DNA of 64,000 bases from JdFR-22 sp964534325 (GTDB lineage: Archaea > Halobacteriota > Archaeoglobi > Archaeoglobales > Archaeoglobaceae), in the NCBI GenBank assembly GCA_964534325.1, contig CAZHOR010000010.1, forward strand, positions 1 to 64,000, read 5' to 3'. Position numbers and translations under genes: made by a program. A model generated the notes under the pieces. It saw only the letters and a program-made list of their open reading frames with translations, ran no database searches and was not told the origin of the DNA. Position 1 is the stretch's first letter. Each line of letters starts with the position of its first letter. Positions 8,916 to 17,649 of the stretch are shown one piece after another.

Positions 8916-9359
8916 GTGGGATTTCTGGATAGATTCACCAAAAAGAAAGATGAGCACAACTTTGAGGAGAGAGGAGAGCATAAGGGACCAGATAAGGAAC
9001 CTGAACATGAAGAGCTTGATTTACCGAAAGAAGTCTTAATAAAACCAGGCAGGATAAAGATGGAGTTCCTGGTAAAACCCGATCTCGAGAAGGAAGACCG
9101 GGAGAAGCTGGAGAGAGGGATAACCTACAGCAGCGGGCTGGCTCGCTACTACCGATTCTCCATAGACTTCGAAAAGAACTACAAAGTAGGAAAAACCAGG
9201 GTGACCGTGACCTGCGTAGAACCGCTGGTGCCCGTGGAAAGATCGGAGGAAGTCGGATTCTATAGTGATGTAAAGGAATTCTTCTCCACGTGGTTGATAG
9301 AGGCCCTCAAATACATTGGATACCAATGCGAGCTATACAACTGGAGATACGGAACCTAG
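8916..9359 (+). CDS. Conserved-looking charged protein, function unknown
   Basis: A 147-residue soluble protein I do not recognise. It starts with GFLDRFTKKKDE, then has a highly charged linker (about 10-40) and a compact alpha/beta part. That part contains a KIKMEFLVKP-like strand, a Tyr-rich segment around 70-80, and an aromatic C-terminus ending CELYNWRYGT. The start is GTG and no clear ribosome-binding site is visible. It is divergent from the CDC48 gene. Codon use and strand patterning look like a real gene. Confidence 0.6.
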   Translation: MGFLDRFTKKKDEHNFEERGEHKGPDKEPEHEELDLPKEVLIKPGRIKMEFLVKPDLEKEDREKLERGITYSSGLARYYRFSIDFEKNYKVGKTRVTVTCVEPLVPVERSEEVGFYSDVKEFFSTWLIEALKYIGYQCELYNWRYGT

Positions 9360-9610
9360 TGAGAATAAGCTGGTTCTGGACAACTTAAACGGTTTTAAAC
9401 TGCCCGAATTCAGTTCCCGCTAAATTCAGTTCCTGCTAACATGTCAAAGATAACTTTTAGAACAAATAGAACTTAACCCAAAAAAGCTTTAACTAAACGT
9501 GTCCCGAGAGGGGTGACTCCTCAGAGATGCAGATAAGTGAAAAGATATATTTCTTTCGAAAAAATAAAATTTTGAGGAAGTTATAATCAATCGCTTATAA
9601 TTACGATGAT

Positions 9611-9931
9611 TTATTTGGTCTGGTTGGTTTGAAAACTGGAATTCGTTGTTAGATGGCTAAAATTATAGCCTTTAAACCCATCAAACCCAAAAAGAGAGCC
9701 AATAGAGAAATTTTCGGGGTTTTCCCTGATTTCAGATAGCTTATTGACGATCTCATCTCTGGAGGGGAGGGACGTGTTATCAGTATTATTCAGGAGACTG
9801 CTTAGGCTTTTATTACCCGAGAAATCTTGACCAGCTTGGGAGCAGCCAGAGAAGATTAGAGTGAGGATTAGGATTAAAAAGAATGTGAATGTGATTATTT
9901 TGGATTTGGTTCTACGGTCTTTTGGGGTCAC
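9611..9931 (-). CDS. Putative small lipoprotein
   Basis: A 106-residue protein with a basic N-terminus, a hydrophobic stretch at about 13-29 and a lipobox-like IFSGC, so C30 is the likely lipidated residue after signal removal. The mature part is Ser/Asn-rich with several N-x-S/T sequons, fitting an exported archaeal protein. No domain is recognised. The start is GTG. It stands alone with AT-rich flanks, and its real expression is uncertain. Confidence 0.5.
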   Translation of the reverse strand: MTPKDRRTKSKIITFTFFLILILTLIFSGCSQAGQDFSGNKSLSSLLNNTDNTSLPSRDEIVNKLSEIRENPENFSIGSLFGFDGFKGYNFSHLTTNSSFQTNQTK

Positions 9932-10153
9932 ATCTACAGTTTGAATGAAGGATGATAAACGTTTTTTCTTCTCTTAGTTGAAATTAGTTCACTAGTTACA
10001 ATATAAGACCAAGAAATCACAGTCTTAAAGATTAGTTTACGTCAATTCAGAAGAATCAAAATGTCCAGCCTTCTTGCCTGAACATATCAAATATATTCAA
10101 ACATTTTATTCCATAATGGTTGCATACGTAAGGAATCTTAATTTGATTACCCT

Positions 10154-10571
10154 TCAAAACTTCTTCTTTACTATGACTGGCTCAACTCCAACTGATCCTG
10201 ATTCACTATCAAATCTGGTTTGTATTTTCAATTCAAGAGCTAATGCTACCAACCAAGGATCGGCGTCTGTAGGCGTAGCTTTGTTAACTTTGACAAATGA
10301 ACCAAAATTATTTAGAATATCTACAAGGTGCCTCTGTTGTTCAGTTGTGTAGTTCTTAAAGAGTTTTGGATATAGGTTCTTTTGCTGTTTAAACCATTTT
10401 TTTAACTCGTCATCTCTTCTCACTATTTCTTCATAAACTTCGACATGAGAACATAGGCGGTTCTCCGAATGCAATGCTATAAGCCTATCCCATACTGACG
10501 GATATAAATCTAATGGGTTATGTTCCTTCAGCTCTATGAATGAACTCGAGTCGATTGTACTCGATTACCAA
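10154..10571 (-). pseudogene. DUF4411 PIN-like toxin, frameshifted at start
   Basis: From 10564 downward the frame reads SSTIDSSSFIELKEHNPLDL..., the usual N-terminus of DUF4411 (PIN-like) proteins. It continues to a conserved C-terminal block with TPTDADPWLVALA. But this frame is closed by a TAA at 10565-10567 and has no start codon. A TTG at 10571, well placed after AGGTGAGGTAG, opens a different frame. Removing one A from GTAATCG would join TTG-GTA to the conserved frame. So this is a one-base frameshift three codons in: a recent inactivation or a sequencing error. It directly follows the ImmA/IrrE-like gene, a recurrent pairing for this family. Confidence 0.65.
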
Positions 10572-10572
10572 A

Positions 10573-11703
10573 CTACCTCACCTGGTTCAAAAGTTTCTTG
10601 AACGTTTTAGTCTTTGCGTTGGGTATTGCCTCCAAAGCCTCAGAATATGGGATTTGCTTGTTCTCGTAGTTTTGAACAACTAGCTCTATATACTTCTCTC
10701 CGAGCTCCGCTGACACCCTTCTTTCGCTAGGAACTGCTCCTTTCTGCTTCTTCTTAATAGCGGGTTTAAACCGCTTCAAGTTCGATTCATAATCCTTTTT
10801 AGAGATATAACCCAATTTAAACATATTATAAAATAACATGTGTTTACTTACATTGTACTTCTTTGACATCATGTTCAATGTTTTTATATCGGTCAGTGAG
10901 GAACGATTTTCGTCAAAAACCCTATGAGCTATATCCTTCGGAAACAAAAAAGATGATGCGAACTCATTACACCATTTTTCAACACTATTCGTGGCTGGAG
11001 CGGCAATGGTGGGTATGTCAACTACTGATTCACCTAAGAGTACATGCCCAAATTCATGTAACAATGTGAAGATTCTAGGTGTATAATAGTCTCCCGAGTT
11101 TATTGTAATGACTACAGGGTAATCATCAATTAAAGTGAATCCTCTTGCGTCTTCCACCGGCATGTTATACTGGAAAACGAAGATATTTAGATTTTCGATA
11201 CCTTCCCTCAGATACTTCAAAAAACTTGAAGCGGCCTTAAAATTTGTCTGCAATTCCTCAGACAATCCAAGCTGCCTTCTGTATCTCATAGCAGCCTCTT
11301 CTGGTTTATCGTCAATGGTCAGTCTTTCAATATATGGGGCAGGATTTTCTCCTAAGTTTTCAATAAGTTCCTTGGCTACTTTCCGGATCCCACTTACTTT
11401 TCTAAATATAAGTAGGGTTTTTTTGGTAAATTTGCTCTCCCTCCCAGGAATAAACCTGCAATCTTTTGGTCTATACGTTTCTCTTGGATTTGGAAGATAA
11501 AAGGCTGCAACAGGAACTTTATATATCGTGGAAAGGTTCTTGATTAAGGGTAAAGGTGGTCTTTTTTTTCCTTCTTCTATCAGTTCAAGTTTTTGTTTCT
11601 CTATTTTTAATTTGTTAGCTACCTCTTCGATAGTGTAGCCTGACATCTCCCTAAGCCATATTAGGACATCGGGGTTCAAATCAACAGCTACCTCTTCAAC
11701 CAT
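10573..11703 (-). CDS. XRE-type HTH plus ImmA/IrrE metallopeptidase
   Basis: A 376-residue two-domain protein. Residues about 10-65 form an XRE-like helix-turn-helix (TIEEVANKLKI...LIEEGKKRPP). A zinc metallopeptidase of the ImmA/IrrE family follows, with HEFGH at 216-220. Family members cleave or antagonise repressors or serve as antitoxin-like partners. The start ATG 11703 has an AT-rich promoter region. The stop codon lies only one base from the putative TTG start of the DUF4411 gene, so the pair is translationally coupled. The context suggests a toxin-antitoxin-like or stress-response module. The biochemical target is unknown. Confidence 0.85.
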   Translation of the reverse strand: MVEEVAVDLNPDVLIWLREMSGYTIEEVANKLKIEKQKLELIEEGKKRPPLPLIKNLSTIYKVPVAAFYLPNPRETYRPKDCRFIPGRESKFTKKTLLIFRKVSGIRKVAKELIENLGENPAPYIERLTIDDKPEEAAMRYRRQLGLSEELQTNFKAASSFLKYLREGIENLNIFVFQYNMPVEDARGFTLIDDYPVVITINSGDYYTPRIFTLLHEFGHVLLGESVVDIPTIAAPATNSVEKWCNEFASSFLFPKDIAHRVFDENRSSLTDIKTLNMMSKKYNVSKHMLFYNMFKLGYISKKDYESNLKRFKPAIKKKQKGAVPSERRVSAELGEKYIELVVQNYENKQIPYSEALEAIPNAKTKTFKKLLNQVR

Positions 11704-12051
11704 CTTTTAAATTTTTGTGTTAATTATTATTAAGCTTTTGCTATCCTCTTTGACGAAACACAGGTAACACCAAAGTTATTAAATTATTTTACCTCTGAAT
11801 AAAAAAAGAAATGATTGAGATGGCCTTTTCCAGAGGAACTAGTAAGAGAGTTATTGTAGTCTCTTTATACTATTTGTTGTTACAGTTCTACTTTTATCTG
11901 GGTTTTATCTAGGTGTACAAAAATTTTCGGGCCTAATACTACAAAAACTCTCTCTAATCCAAATCACCAATCATTTAATCTAACTAATTCAACCGCTAAA
12001 TTAGATGCTCTATATGTCTAGATATATCAACAAGAGAAAATAATTATGTAG
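11704..12051. other. AT-rich intergenic region
   Basis: This 348-bp stretch holds the promoter side of the ImmA/IrrE gene on the left and the 3' side of tRNA-Val on the right. A 33-codon open frame from ATG 11811 encodes a short hydrophobic peptide. It has no ribosome-binding motif, so I do not call it. Nothing else was seen. Confidence 0.4.
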
Positions 12052-12125
12052 TGGGCTCGGCCGGATTTGAACCGGCGACCTTCGCCGTGTCAGGGCGATG
12101 TCATAACCACCTAGACCACGAGCCC
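12052..12125 (-). tRNA. tRNA-Val (GAC anticodon)
   Basis: On the minus strand a complete cloverleaf can be read. The acceptor is GGGCTCG/CGAGCCC, and the anticodon stem TCGCC/GGCGA bears loop CTGACAC with anticodon GAC. The T arm is GCCGG-TTCAAAT-CCGGC and the discriminator is A. It is 74 nt with no intron. The CCA end is not encoded. Confidence 0.93.
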
Positions 12126-12230
12126 TTCACTCTACTTTCTATTCCTTGATTGTTTATGAAACTTATGGTTATGGGTTATGGTTGTTCAAGGTTTTTGATC
12201 TTAATTTTTCTATAGCTAAAGATTTAATCC

Positions 12231-13427
12231 TTAGTCCATTTCGCTGCTCAGGATTCCCCATACGAAGTTGAAAGCGGATTCAGTGTTCTCCTGGAGTATG
12301 TCCATGAATCTGGTTCCGTCTATGTTCTCTATTACGGGCATGCACTCGTTTTTCTTGATCTTGTTTCCTTGTTCGATTATTTCGTTTGATATGAGTTCTT
12401 TTTCTATTTGGGTTTTTAGTTCTTTGTTGCATAGGGTGCTGTGGTATATGGTGGAGAGGGAGTCGAGGAGCATGCTTCTGACGTGTTTTTCTCCTTTTTC
12501 TTCGTGGAGGTGGGGGTTCAGGGTTTCTACCTGGAATACTTCTATTCCAGTGGTTGATGCGTCTGTATAGGTGGATTCTCCTTTTCCGAATTCTTCAAGC
12601 AGGTAGATGAGCTGGTATGGTTCGACTGAGTAGCCGGTGGAGTAGTGCATTATGTTCGCCAGCTTCATGGTCATGGCGTGTTCTCCGGCGTTCCCTGTCT
12701 TGACTATATCTGTTCCAAAACCGGTCTGGTTGGTCAGCATGGAGTTGAGGTACCTGTTGGTCGTCTCTGACACCCTCCCCCATTTCTTGAAGTATAGTTT
12801 GCGTTTGACTATCTTGGGTTTGTGTTTCCAGTGCAGCCTCACCATGGTATAGGGTGATTCGCACATGCAGAATCCTGCTGCGTAATCCTTGATATACTCG
12901 TTTACTGCTCCGGGGAAGTAGTTGTCGGCATCGATGAATCCTACGTAATCCTTGCCCAGCGCTTTGGCCAATGCGAGGCCGACTATCATTCCTTCAGCCT
13001 TACCGTCTCTGACCAGACCATCTTCGTCTATGATGTGTGGGTAGCCAGTCTCCTTGAACGCCAGACCCAGTCCTGGGTCTTTCTGGTGAATGAGCATGAT
13101 GGGGTGCTTGGTGAGCTTGTGAAATCTTTTTATTATGTCTTCTTCCATCTTGAAGATGTTCTTTCCTGTTCTGGAGCTGTTGGATACTACAGCTACATGA
13201 CATCTTTTGGGTATGGCTCTTAGCACACCTTCAAGTAAGTTGGTCTTTTCGTCTTTAACGGGTATTACAATAAGCATTCTCTCAAGTACGCTCTCGATCT
13301 CCTCATTGGATATGGAATGAAGTAAAGTGTCATCAACACCTTCTGATTCGAGCTTCAGCACCTTCTGAACGTCATAAATTTTTACTGAGCCCAAAATTTC
13401 TGCACTACGAGGAGCTTCTATGAGCAT
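12231..13427 (-). CDS. mpgS: Mannosyl-3-phosphoglycerate synthase
   Basis: A GT55 glycosyltransferase that joins GDP-mannose and 3-phosphoglycerate into mannosyl-3-phosphoglycerate, the first step to the compatible solute mannosylglycerate. The roughly 398-residue product has IVIPVKDEKTNLLEGVL near residue 60, the metal-binding IDADNYFPGA with D-A-D at about 166-168, and the conserved N-Q-T-G-F-G-T-D segment. The start is ATG 13427, with GGGGGTAT upstream; a TTG five codons earlier is possible. The partner phosphatase MpgP is not next to it, so dephosphorylation is encoded elsewhere. It suggests adaptation to salt or heat. Confidence 0.95.
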   Translation of the reverse strand: MLIEAPRSAEILGSVKIYDVQKVLKLESEGVDDTLLHSISNEEIESVLERMLIVIPVKDEKTNLLEGVLRAIPKRCHVAVVSNSSRTGKNIFKMEEDIIKRFHKLTKHPIMLIHQKDPGLGLAFKETGYPHIIDEDGLVRDGKAEGMIVGLALAKALGKDYVGFIDADNYFPGAVNEYIKDYAAGFCMCESPYTMVRLHWKHKPKIVKRKLYFKKWGRVSETTNRYLNSMLTNQTGFGTDIVKTGNAGEHAMTMKLANIMHYSTGYSVEPYQLIYLLEEFGKGESTYTDASTTGIEVFQVETLNPHLHEEKGEKHVRSMLLDSLSTIYHSTLCNKELKTQIEKELISNEIIEQGNKIKKNECMPVIENIDGTRFMDILQENTESAFNFVWGILSSEMD

Positions 13428-13643
13428 TTTGGATACCCCCAATCATCATTCGAGGCCATGTTATAAAAATGTTGTCAGTTTCACTCATATCGGTTGAAGA
13501 CTGGCCATACCTCTTAAATTGGGCGTCAAAAAAGGGTGTAGCGAATTGATGACTTATAAAGAGTTCATAGCTCGATTTTAAGAACTGTTGAAGTGAAGAG
13601 GATTCCGATAAGGGTAAAATACGGGGGAGTTGATATCACCGTT

Positions 13644-14534
13644 TCACGAGTGTCTTAACTCTGCAATGGAGTCCAGTATCCCTTCAAAAGAAACACGTTC
13701 TGCTGAAGAGGGTTTTAACTCTATGGTCTTAAAGGGCCTCATCAGCTTCAAGATCTCTTCGGTTGTAGTCTTCCATGGCTCTTTTATGGAAGAGACAGCC
13801 GTTAAAGCCTTCCTGTACAATTCCCCAGAGTAAAGGACTGCCTTACCGGGAGCAATGGCTATAACGGATTGAGCATTAAGGGATTTAGCTGTGGGTGCGG
13901 CAGCATTGTTGTAGGATTCTACCACCATGAAATCATGCTTACCTGCAATATGGTTCAAACACTCGTCCGCAAGAGCATAGGAGCTGAACAGCAGCTCTTG
14001 GATGAAATCCATATCGACTTCCACCGGATTCTCCATTGAGCTCACGACTTCTCTCACCTCTTCCTTCATGGTTCCCGTAAGCCTCTCCACATTGGGGAGA
14101 ACGTAATAATGCTTCGTCCCCTTCATATCCGTCACCCTGATGACCACCAGTTGTGAGAGAAGGTTCATTCCCAGGTACTCATTGCTCTCCCATTCGACCC
14201 TCTCCGGGTCAGGGGGGACGAGCAGGGATACCACAGGACCTTCGCATTCTATGGGGTCAGAGCTACCCGCAGCCGTGTGGAGTTTGTAGATGTCGCTGCC
14301 GATAAGCTTACCATACTGAACACTTCTCTCAACGCAGTCATACTGGTACCAGCCGCTCATGGAGCTGATGGGCTTGCTTACTCCCACATCATACCCCCTT
14401 TCCCGGGCCTCAGATACGAGGGAGCAGGCCATGCTGGTCTTCCCCGAATCGAACGGGAGGAGCCCCACCACCAGAACTTGATCTTTACCTGTATCCGGTA
14501 TAGAATGATTTTTATTGGCGGAATCTTCAACCAT
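13644..14534 (-). CDS. P-loop NTPase of unknown role
   Basis: A 296-residue protein with a Walker A motif, GLLPFDSGKT at residues 24-33, and a lysine-containing VGVSKPIS segment after it. It resembles the SIMIBI/dethiobiotin-synthetase-like group of ATPases, where a similar motif and KP follow the P-loop. No known catalytic domain beyond that is recognised. The start is ATG 14534. It is transcribed toward mpgS with a 200-bp gap and divergent from the LeuC-like gene. A kinase, ligase or GTPase role is possible but not supported further. Confidence 0.65.
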   Translation of the reverse strand: MVEDSANKNHSIPDTGKDQVLVVGLLPFDSGKTSMACSLVSEARERGYDVGVSKPISSMSGWYQYDCVERSVQYGKLIGSDIYKLHTAAGSSDPIECEGPVVSLLVPPDPERVEWESNEYLGMNLLSQLVVIRVTDMKGTKHYYVLPNVERLTGTMKEEVREVVSSMENPVEVDMDFIQELLFSSYALADECLNHIAGKHDFMVVESYNNAAAPTAKSLNAQSVIAIAPGKAVLYSGELYRKALTAVSSIKEPWKTTTEEILKLMRPFKTIELKPSSAERVSFEGILDSIAELRHS

Positions 14535-14670
14535 AAGATCTCTGCAACCCGGCTTTTATTATAGGTTGTGGATAACCAACGGACCATTAATGAGAATAGG
14601 CCAACGAAGAAAAACCTGATACACAGGCCGGAACTGTACTGGGATAGAAGGTAAAGGGTAACGTGAAAAA

Positions 14671-14680
14671 TATTTTAAAT
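14671..14680 (+). promoter_or_regulatory. TATA box, decides leuC-like start
   Basis: TATTTTAAAT ends 22 bp before ATG 14702, which places the transcript start at or next to that ATG. An upstream in-frame GTG at 14663 would lie before the promoter and is therefore rejected as the start. Confidence 0.55.
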
Positions 14681-14701
14681 TGTTCTGTTATTCAATTCAA
14701 C

Positions 14702-15952
14702 ATGGATTCCGATAAAACCATTGCAGAGAAAATACTCTCCAATAAGAGTGGAGAATCTGCTAATGCAGGAGAGATTGTGATTGCTCAAGTTGATCAAATA
14801 GCTTTACAGGATGGAACTGCTCCTTTGGCCATAAGCCAGATGAAGGAGCTGGGTAAAGAGATCCAGGCTGCTAAAAGAACTCATTTTTTTGTGGACCACG
14901 CTGCTCCATCTCCCAGAAAGGAGCTTAGCAATGACCAGAAAATGATTAAGGAGTTTGCGGAAAGCATTGGCGCCGATTTCAACCCCCCCGGGGAGGGCAT
15001 AATTCATCAATTGATGGTTGAAAGGCACGTCAATTCCGGGGAGCTGGTAGTCGGTGCGGATTCTCACACCTGCACTTATGGTGCCCTGGGAGCCTTTGCC
15101 ACCGGTATGGGCTCAACAGATATTGCTGTTGCAGCAGTGCTGGGTAAGAACTGGTTTAAGGTCCCAGAAACCTTCAAGATGAACCTGGAAGGGGAGTTCC
15201 CCCACGGAGTTTATCCCAAGGACCTTATTCTCAAGATAATCGGTGACTTAGGAGTGGATGGTGCCACATATAAGGCACTGGAGTTTCACGGTCCAGCAAC
15301 AGATTCCATGCCCATGGATGGTAGGTTCACCATCTCCAACATGGCCGTGGAGTGCGGAGCCAAAGTGGGCTTGTTCAAGGCTGACCAGATAACCGGGCAA
15401 TATCTGGTGGAGAGAGGTAGAGAGAACCAGTTCAGAGAAGTTCAGCCAGATGAGAACGCCGAATACGAGAAAGAGTTCAACTTCGACGTATCCAACTTGG
15501 AGCCCATGGTCGCCAAACCGCACAACGTTGACAACAGCGCAGAAATAGGCGAAGTCGCCGGTACTCCAGTAGACCAGGTTTTCATTGGGACTTGCACCAA
15601 CGGAAGGCTCTCAGACATTGAGAAGGCAGCGGAGATACTCAAGGACAGGAAGGTCAAGAGCAGGCTCATCTTGGGGCCTGCAAGCAGAGAAATCTACGTC
15701 AAGGCCATGGATTTGGGCTATCTGAAGACCATAATGGAAGCGGGAGGTCTGATCTCTCCACCAGGGTGTGCTTGCTGTGTAGGAATCCATATGGGTGTCC
15801 TTGCTGATGGTGAAGTTTGTGTGTCTACGGCCAACAGGAATTTCAAGGGAAGGATGGGCAATCCAGAAGGAGAGATATATCTTGCTTCCCCTGCCACTGC
15901 AGCAGCAACAGCAGTTAAAGGAGAGATTACCGACCCACGAGAATTGGAGTAA
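14702..15952 (+). CDS. 3-isopropylmalate/homoaconitate dehydratase large subunit
   Basis: An aconitase-superfamily large subunit of 416 residues that isomerises 2-isopropylmalate (leucine pathway) or homocitrate-type acids, with a separate small subunit. The [4Fe-4S] ligands are visible as C298 in GTCTNGR and C356/C359 in PPGCACCVGIH. The active-site DHAAPSP and GADSHTCTYGA blocks are intact. The start is ATG 14702, probably leaderless from the TATA box just upstream. No small subunit is adjacent. Large-subunit paralogues for LeuC, HacA and related enzymes cannot be told apart by eye, so I leave the symbol empty. Confidence 0.9.
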   Translation: MDSDKTIAEKILSNKSGESANAGEIVIAQVDQIALQDGTAPLAISQMKELGKEIQAAKRTHFFVDHAAPSPRKELSNDQKMIKEFAESIGADFNPPGEGIIHQLMVERHVNSGELVVGADSHTCTYGALGAFATGMGSTDIAVAAVLGKNWFKVPETFKMNLEGEFPHGVYPKDLILKIIGDLGVDGATYKALEFHGPATDSMPMDGRFTISNMAVECGAKVGLFKADQITGQYLVERGRENQFREVQPDENAEYEKEFNFDVSNLEPMVAKPHNVDNSAEIGEVAGTPVDQVFIGTCTNGRLSDIEKAAEILKDRKVKSRLILGPASREIYVKAMDLGYLKTIMEAGGLISPPGCACCVGIHMGVLADGEVCVSTANRNFKGRMGNPEGEIYLASPATAAATAVKGEITDPRELE

Positions 15953-16024
15953 TAACTGCTGGCTTTTAGCTATCACCAGCAAAGTTATTAAACACCGAGA
16001 TTTCAGATAAAAACGGTGACAGAG

Positions 16025-17032
16025 ATGGAACTTGATAAACTCAAGCATGGAACGGAACTCATCAAGAGAGGATTTGCCAAAATGCAAAAAGGCGGGGTCA
16101 TCCTGGATGTAACAAATGCCGAGCAGGCCGCTATAGCTGAAGAAGCCGGTGCTGTTGCGGTAATGGCCCTGCACAAAGTACCTGCAGATATCAGGGAAGC
16201 TGGCGGAGTGGCCAGAATGGCGGATCCCAAGATCATTCAGGAGATCATTGACTCTGTAACCATTCCTGTAATGGCCAAGATAAGGATCGGGCATGTAGCC
16301 GAGGCCTACACCCTGGAGTCATTGGGTGTGGACATGATAGATGAGAGCGAGGTATTAACTCCTGCAGACGTTTTCTTCCATGTGGATAAACGCAAGTTCA
16401 CCATTCCATTTGTATGCGGTGCCAGAAGCCTGGGAGAGGCCGTTAGAAGGACCTGGGAAGGTGCTGCCATGATAAGGACCAAAGGTGAAGCAGGTACAGG
16501 CAATGTGGTGGAAGCGGTCAAGCACATGAGGATCATCAATAGGACCATCGCTACCCTCAAGGAGCTCAACGAGGAGGAGACCTACGGAATGGCCAAGCAT
16601 TACGCCAGCACTTATACCAGATTGCTGGAGACTACCAGAGAAGAATCAGGTTTCGGAGGAGATATAAGCCTCAAGGACGTTGTTTTTGAAGATTATACTC
16701 TTCAGAACATTATCGATGGTATTCAAAAGGAATTGAATGAAGTTAAAAAGTATAAAAGGCTGCCTGTAGTCAATTTTGCCGCCGGAGGAGTGGCAACACC
16801 TGCAGACGCCGCATTTATGATGAGATTGGGGGCAGACGGTGTTTTCGTGGGCTCAGGAGTGTTCAAATCCAATAACCCCAAAGAATTCGCCAGAGCCATA
16901 GTTGAGGCCGTACACCACTACGACGACCCCAAGATCATTGCCGAAATATCCAAGGGCCTGGGAGACGCCATGAAAGGCCTTGACATGCTCCAGCTGCCAG
17001 AAGACGAGAGGATGCAGACCAGAGGAGTGTAA
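16025..17032 (+). CDS. pdxS: Pyridoxal 5'-phosphate synthase subunit PdxS
   Basis: PdxS makes pyridoxal phosphate from ribose 5-phosphate, glyceraldehyde 3-phosphate and ammonia from PdxT. The 335-residue (beta/alpha)8 barrel shows LDVTNAEQAAIAEEAGAVAVM, PVMAKIRIGH with an active-site lysine, and AGGVATPADA followed by GADGVFVGSG. It carries an insertion of about 40 residues in the middle (around residues 180-220), as in other archaeal members, compared with about 295 residues in bacteria. The start is ATG 16025, with GGTGA five bases upstream. Its stop codon overlaps the pdxT start by one base, a coupled operon. Confidence 0.97.
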   Translation: MELDKLKHGTELIKRGFAKMQKGGVILDVTNAEQAAIAEEAGAVAVMALHKVPADIREAGGVARMADPKIIQEIIDSVTIPVMAKIRIGHVAEAYTLESLGVDMIDESEVLTPADVFFHVDKRKFTIPFVCGARSLGEAVRRTWEGAAMIRTKGEAGTGNVVEAVKHMRIINRTIATLKELNEEETYGMAKHYASTYTRLLETTREESGFGGDISLKDVVFEDYTLQNIIDGIQKELNEVKKYKRLPVVNFAAGGVATPADAAFMMRLGADGVFVGSGVFKSNNPKEFARAIVEAVHHYDDPKIIAEISKGLGDAMKGLDMLQLPEDERMQTRGV

Positions 17033-17646
17033 TGCGTGTTTCCGTTGTGGGATACCAGGGAGATGTAGAAGAGCACGTAAATACTCTGAAAAAGGCTGCC
17101 AATAAACTCGATCTCGATTGCGAAGTTTTGCCTACTCGCGACCCGGATGTTGTGGCTCAAAGCGATGGTGTTGTCCTCCCCGGTGGAGAGAGCACCACCA
17201 TAAGCAGACTAATTTTTTCCCACCATATTTCTCCCCAGATAATCGAGTTAGCGAATAAGGGCTGCCCGGTTATGGGTACCTGCGCTGGCATGATCCTGCT
17301 AGCCAAACACGGCGACGAGCAGGTGAAGAAAACCGGGACAAAATTACTGGGGCTTATGGACGTGACGGTCAAGAGGAATGCTTTCGGAAGGCAACGAGAG
17401 AGCTTTCAGGTCAACCTTGATATAAAGGGTATAGGTAGCGTCGATGCAGTGTTCATCAGGGGTCCCGCCATAATTGAGGCGAACGGGAATGTAGATGTTC
17501 TGGCCAGATTCGACGATTACATAGTTGCTGCTCAGCAAGGGAATCTGCTGGCACTCGCTTTCCACCCCGAACTAACAGAAGATACCAGAGTTCAGGAATA
17601 CTTTCTGAACATGGTGAAAAGCTGGAAAGTTGGGAGCAGCCAATAA
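17032..17646 (+). CDS. pdxT: Pyridoxal 5'-phosphate synthase glutaminase PdxT
   Basis: A class I-type glutamine amidotransferase of 204 residues that hydrolyses glutamine and channels ammonia to PdxS. The catalytic triad is visible: C84 in GTCAGM, H178 and E180 in FHPE. The LPGGESTTI motif lies near residues 49-57. The ATG overlaps the last base of the pdxS stop, so the two subunits are translated together. It is a single-domain protein of normal length. Confidence 0.97.
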   Translation: MRVSVVGYQGDVEEHVNTLKKAANKLDLDCEVLPTRDPDVVAQSDGVVLPGGESTTISRLIFSHHISPQIIELANKGCPVMGTCAGMILLAKHGDEQVKKTGTKLLGLMDVTVKRNAFGRQRESFQVNLDIKGIGSVDAVFIRGPAIIEANGNVDVLARFDDYIVAAQQGNLLALAFHPELTEDTRVQEYFLNMVKSWKVGSSQ

Positions 17647-17649
17647 TGA

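Noticed and set aside
14663..14701. Upstream GTG start for the LeuC-like gene
   Set aside because: It lies upstream of the TATA box, and the extra residues do not resemble the family.
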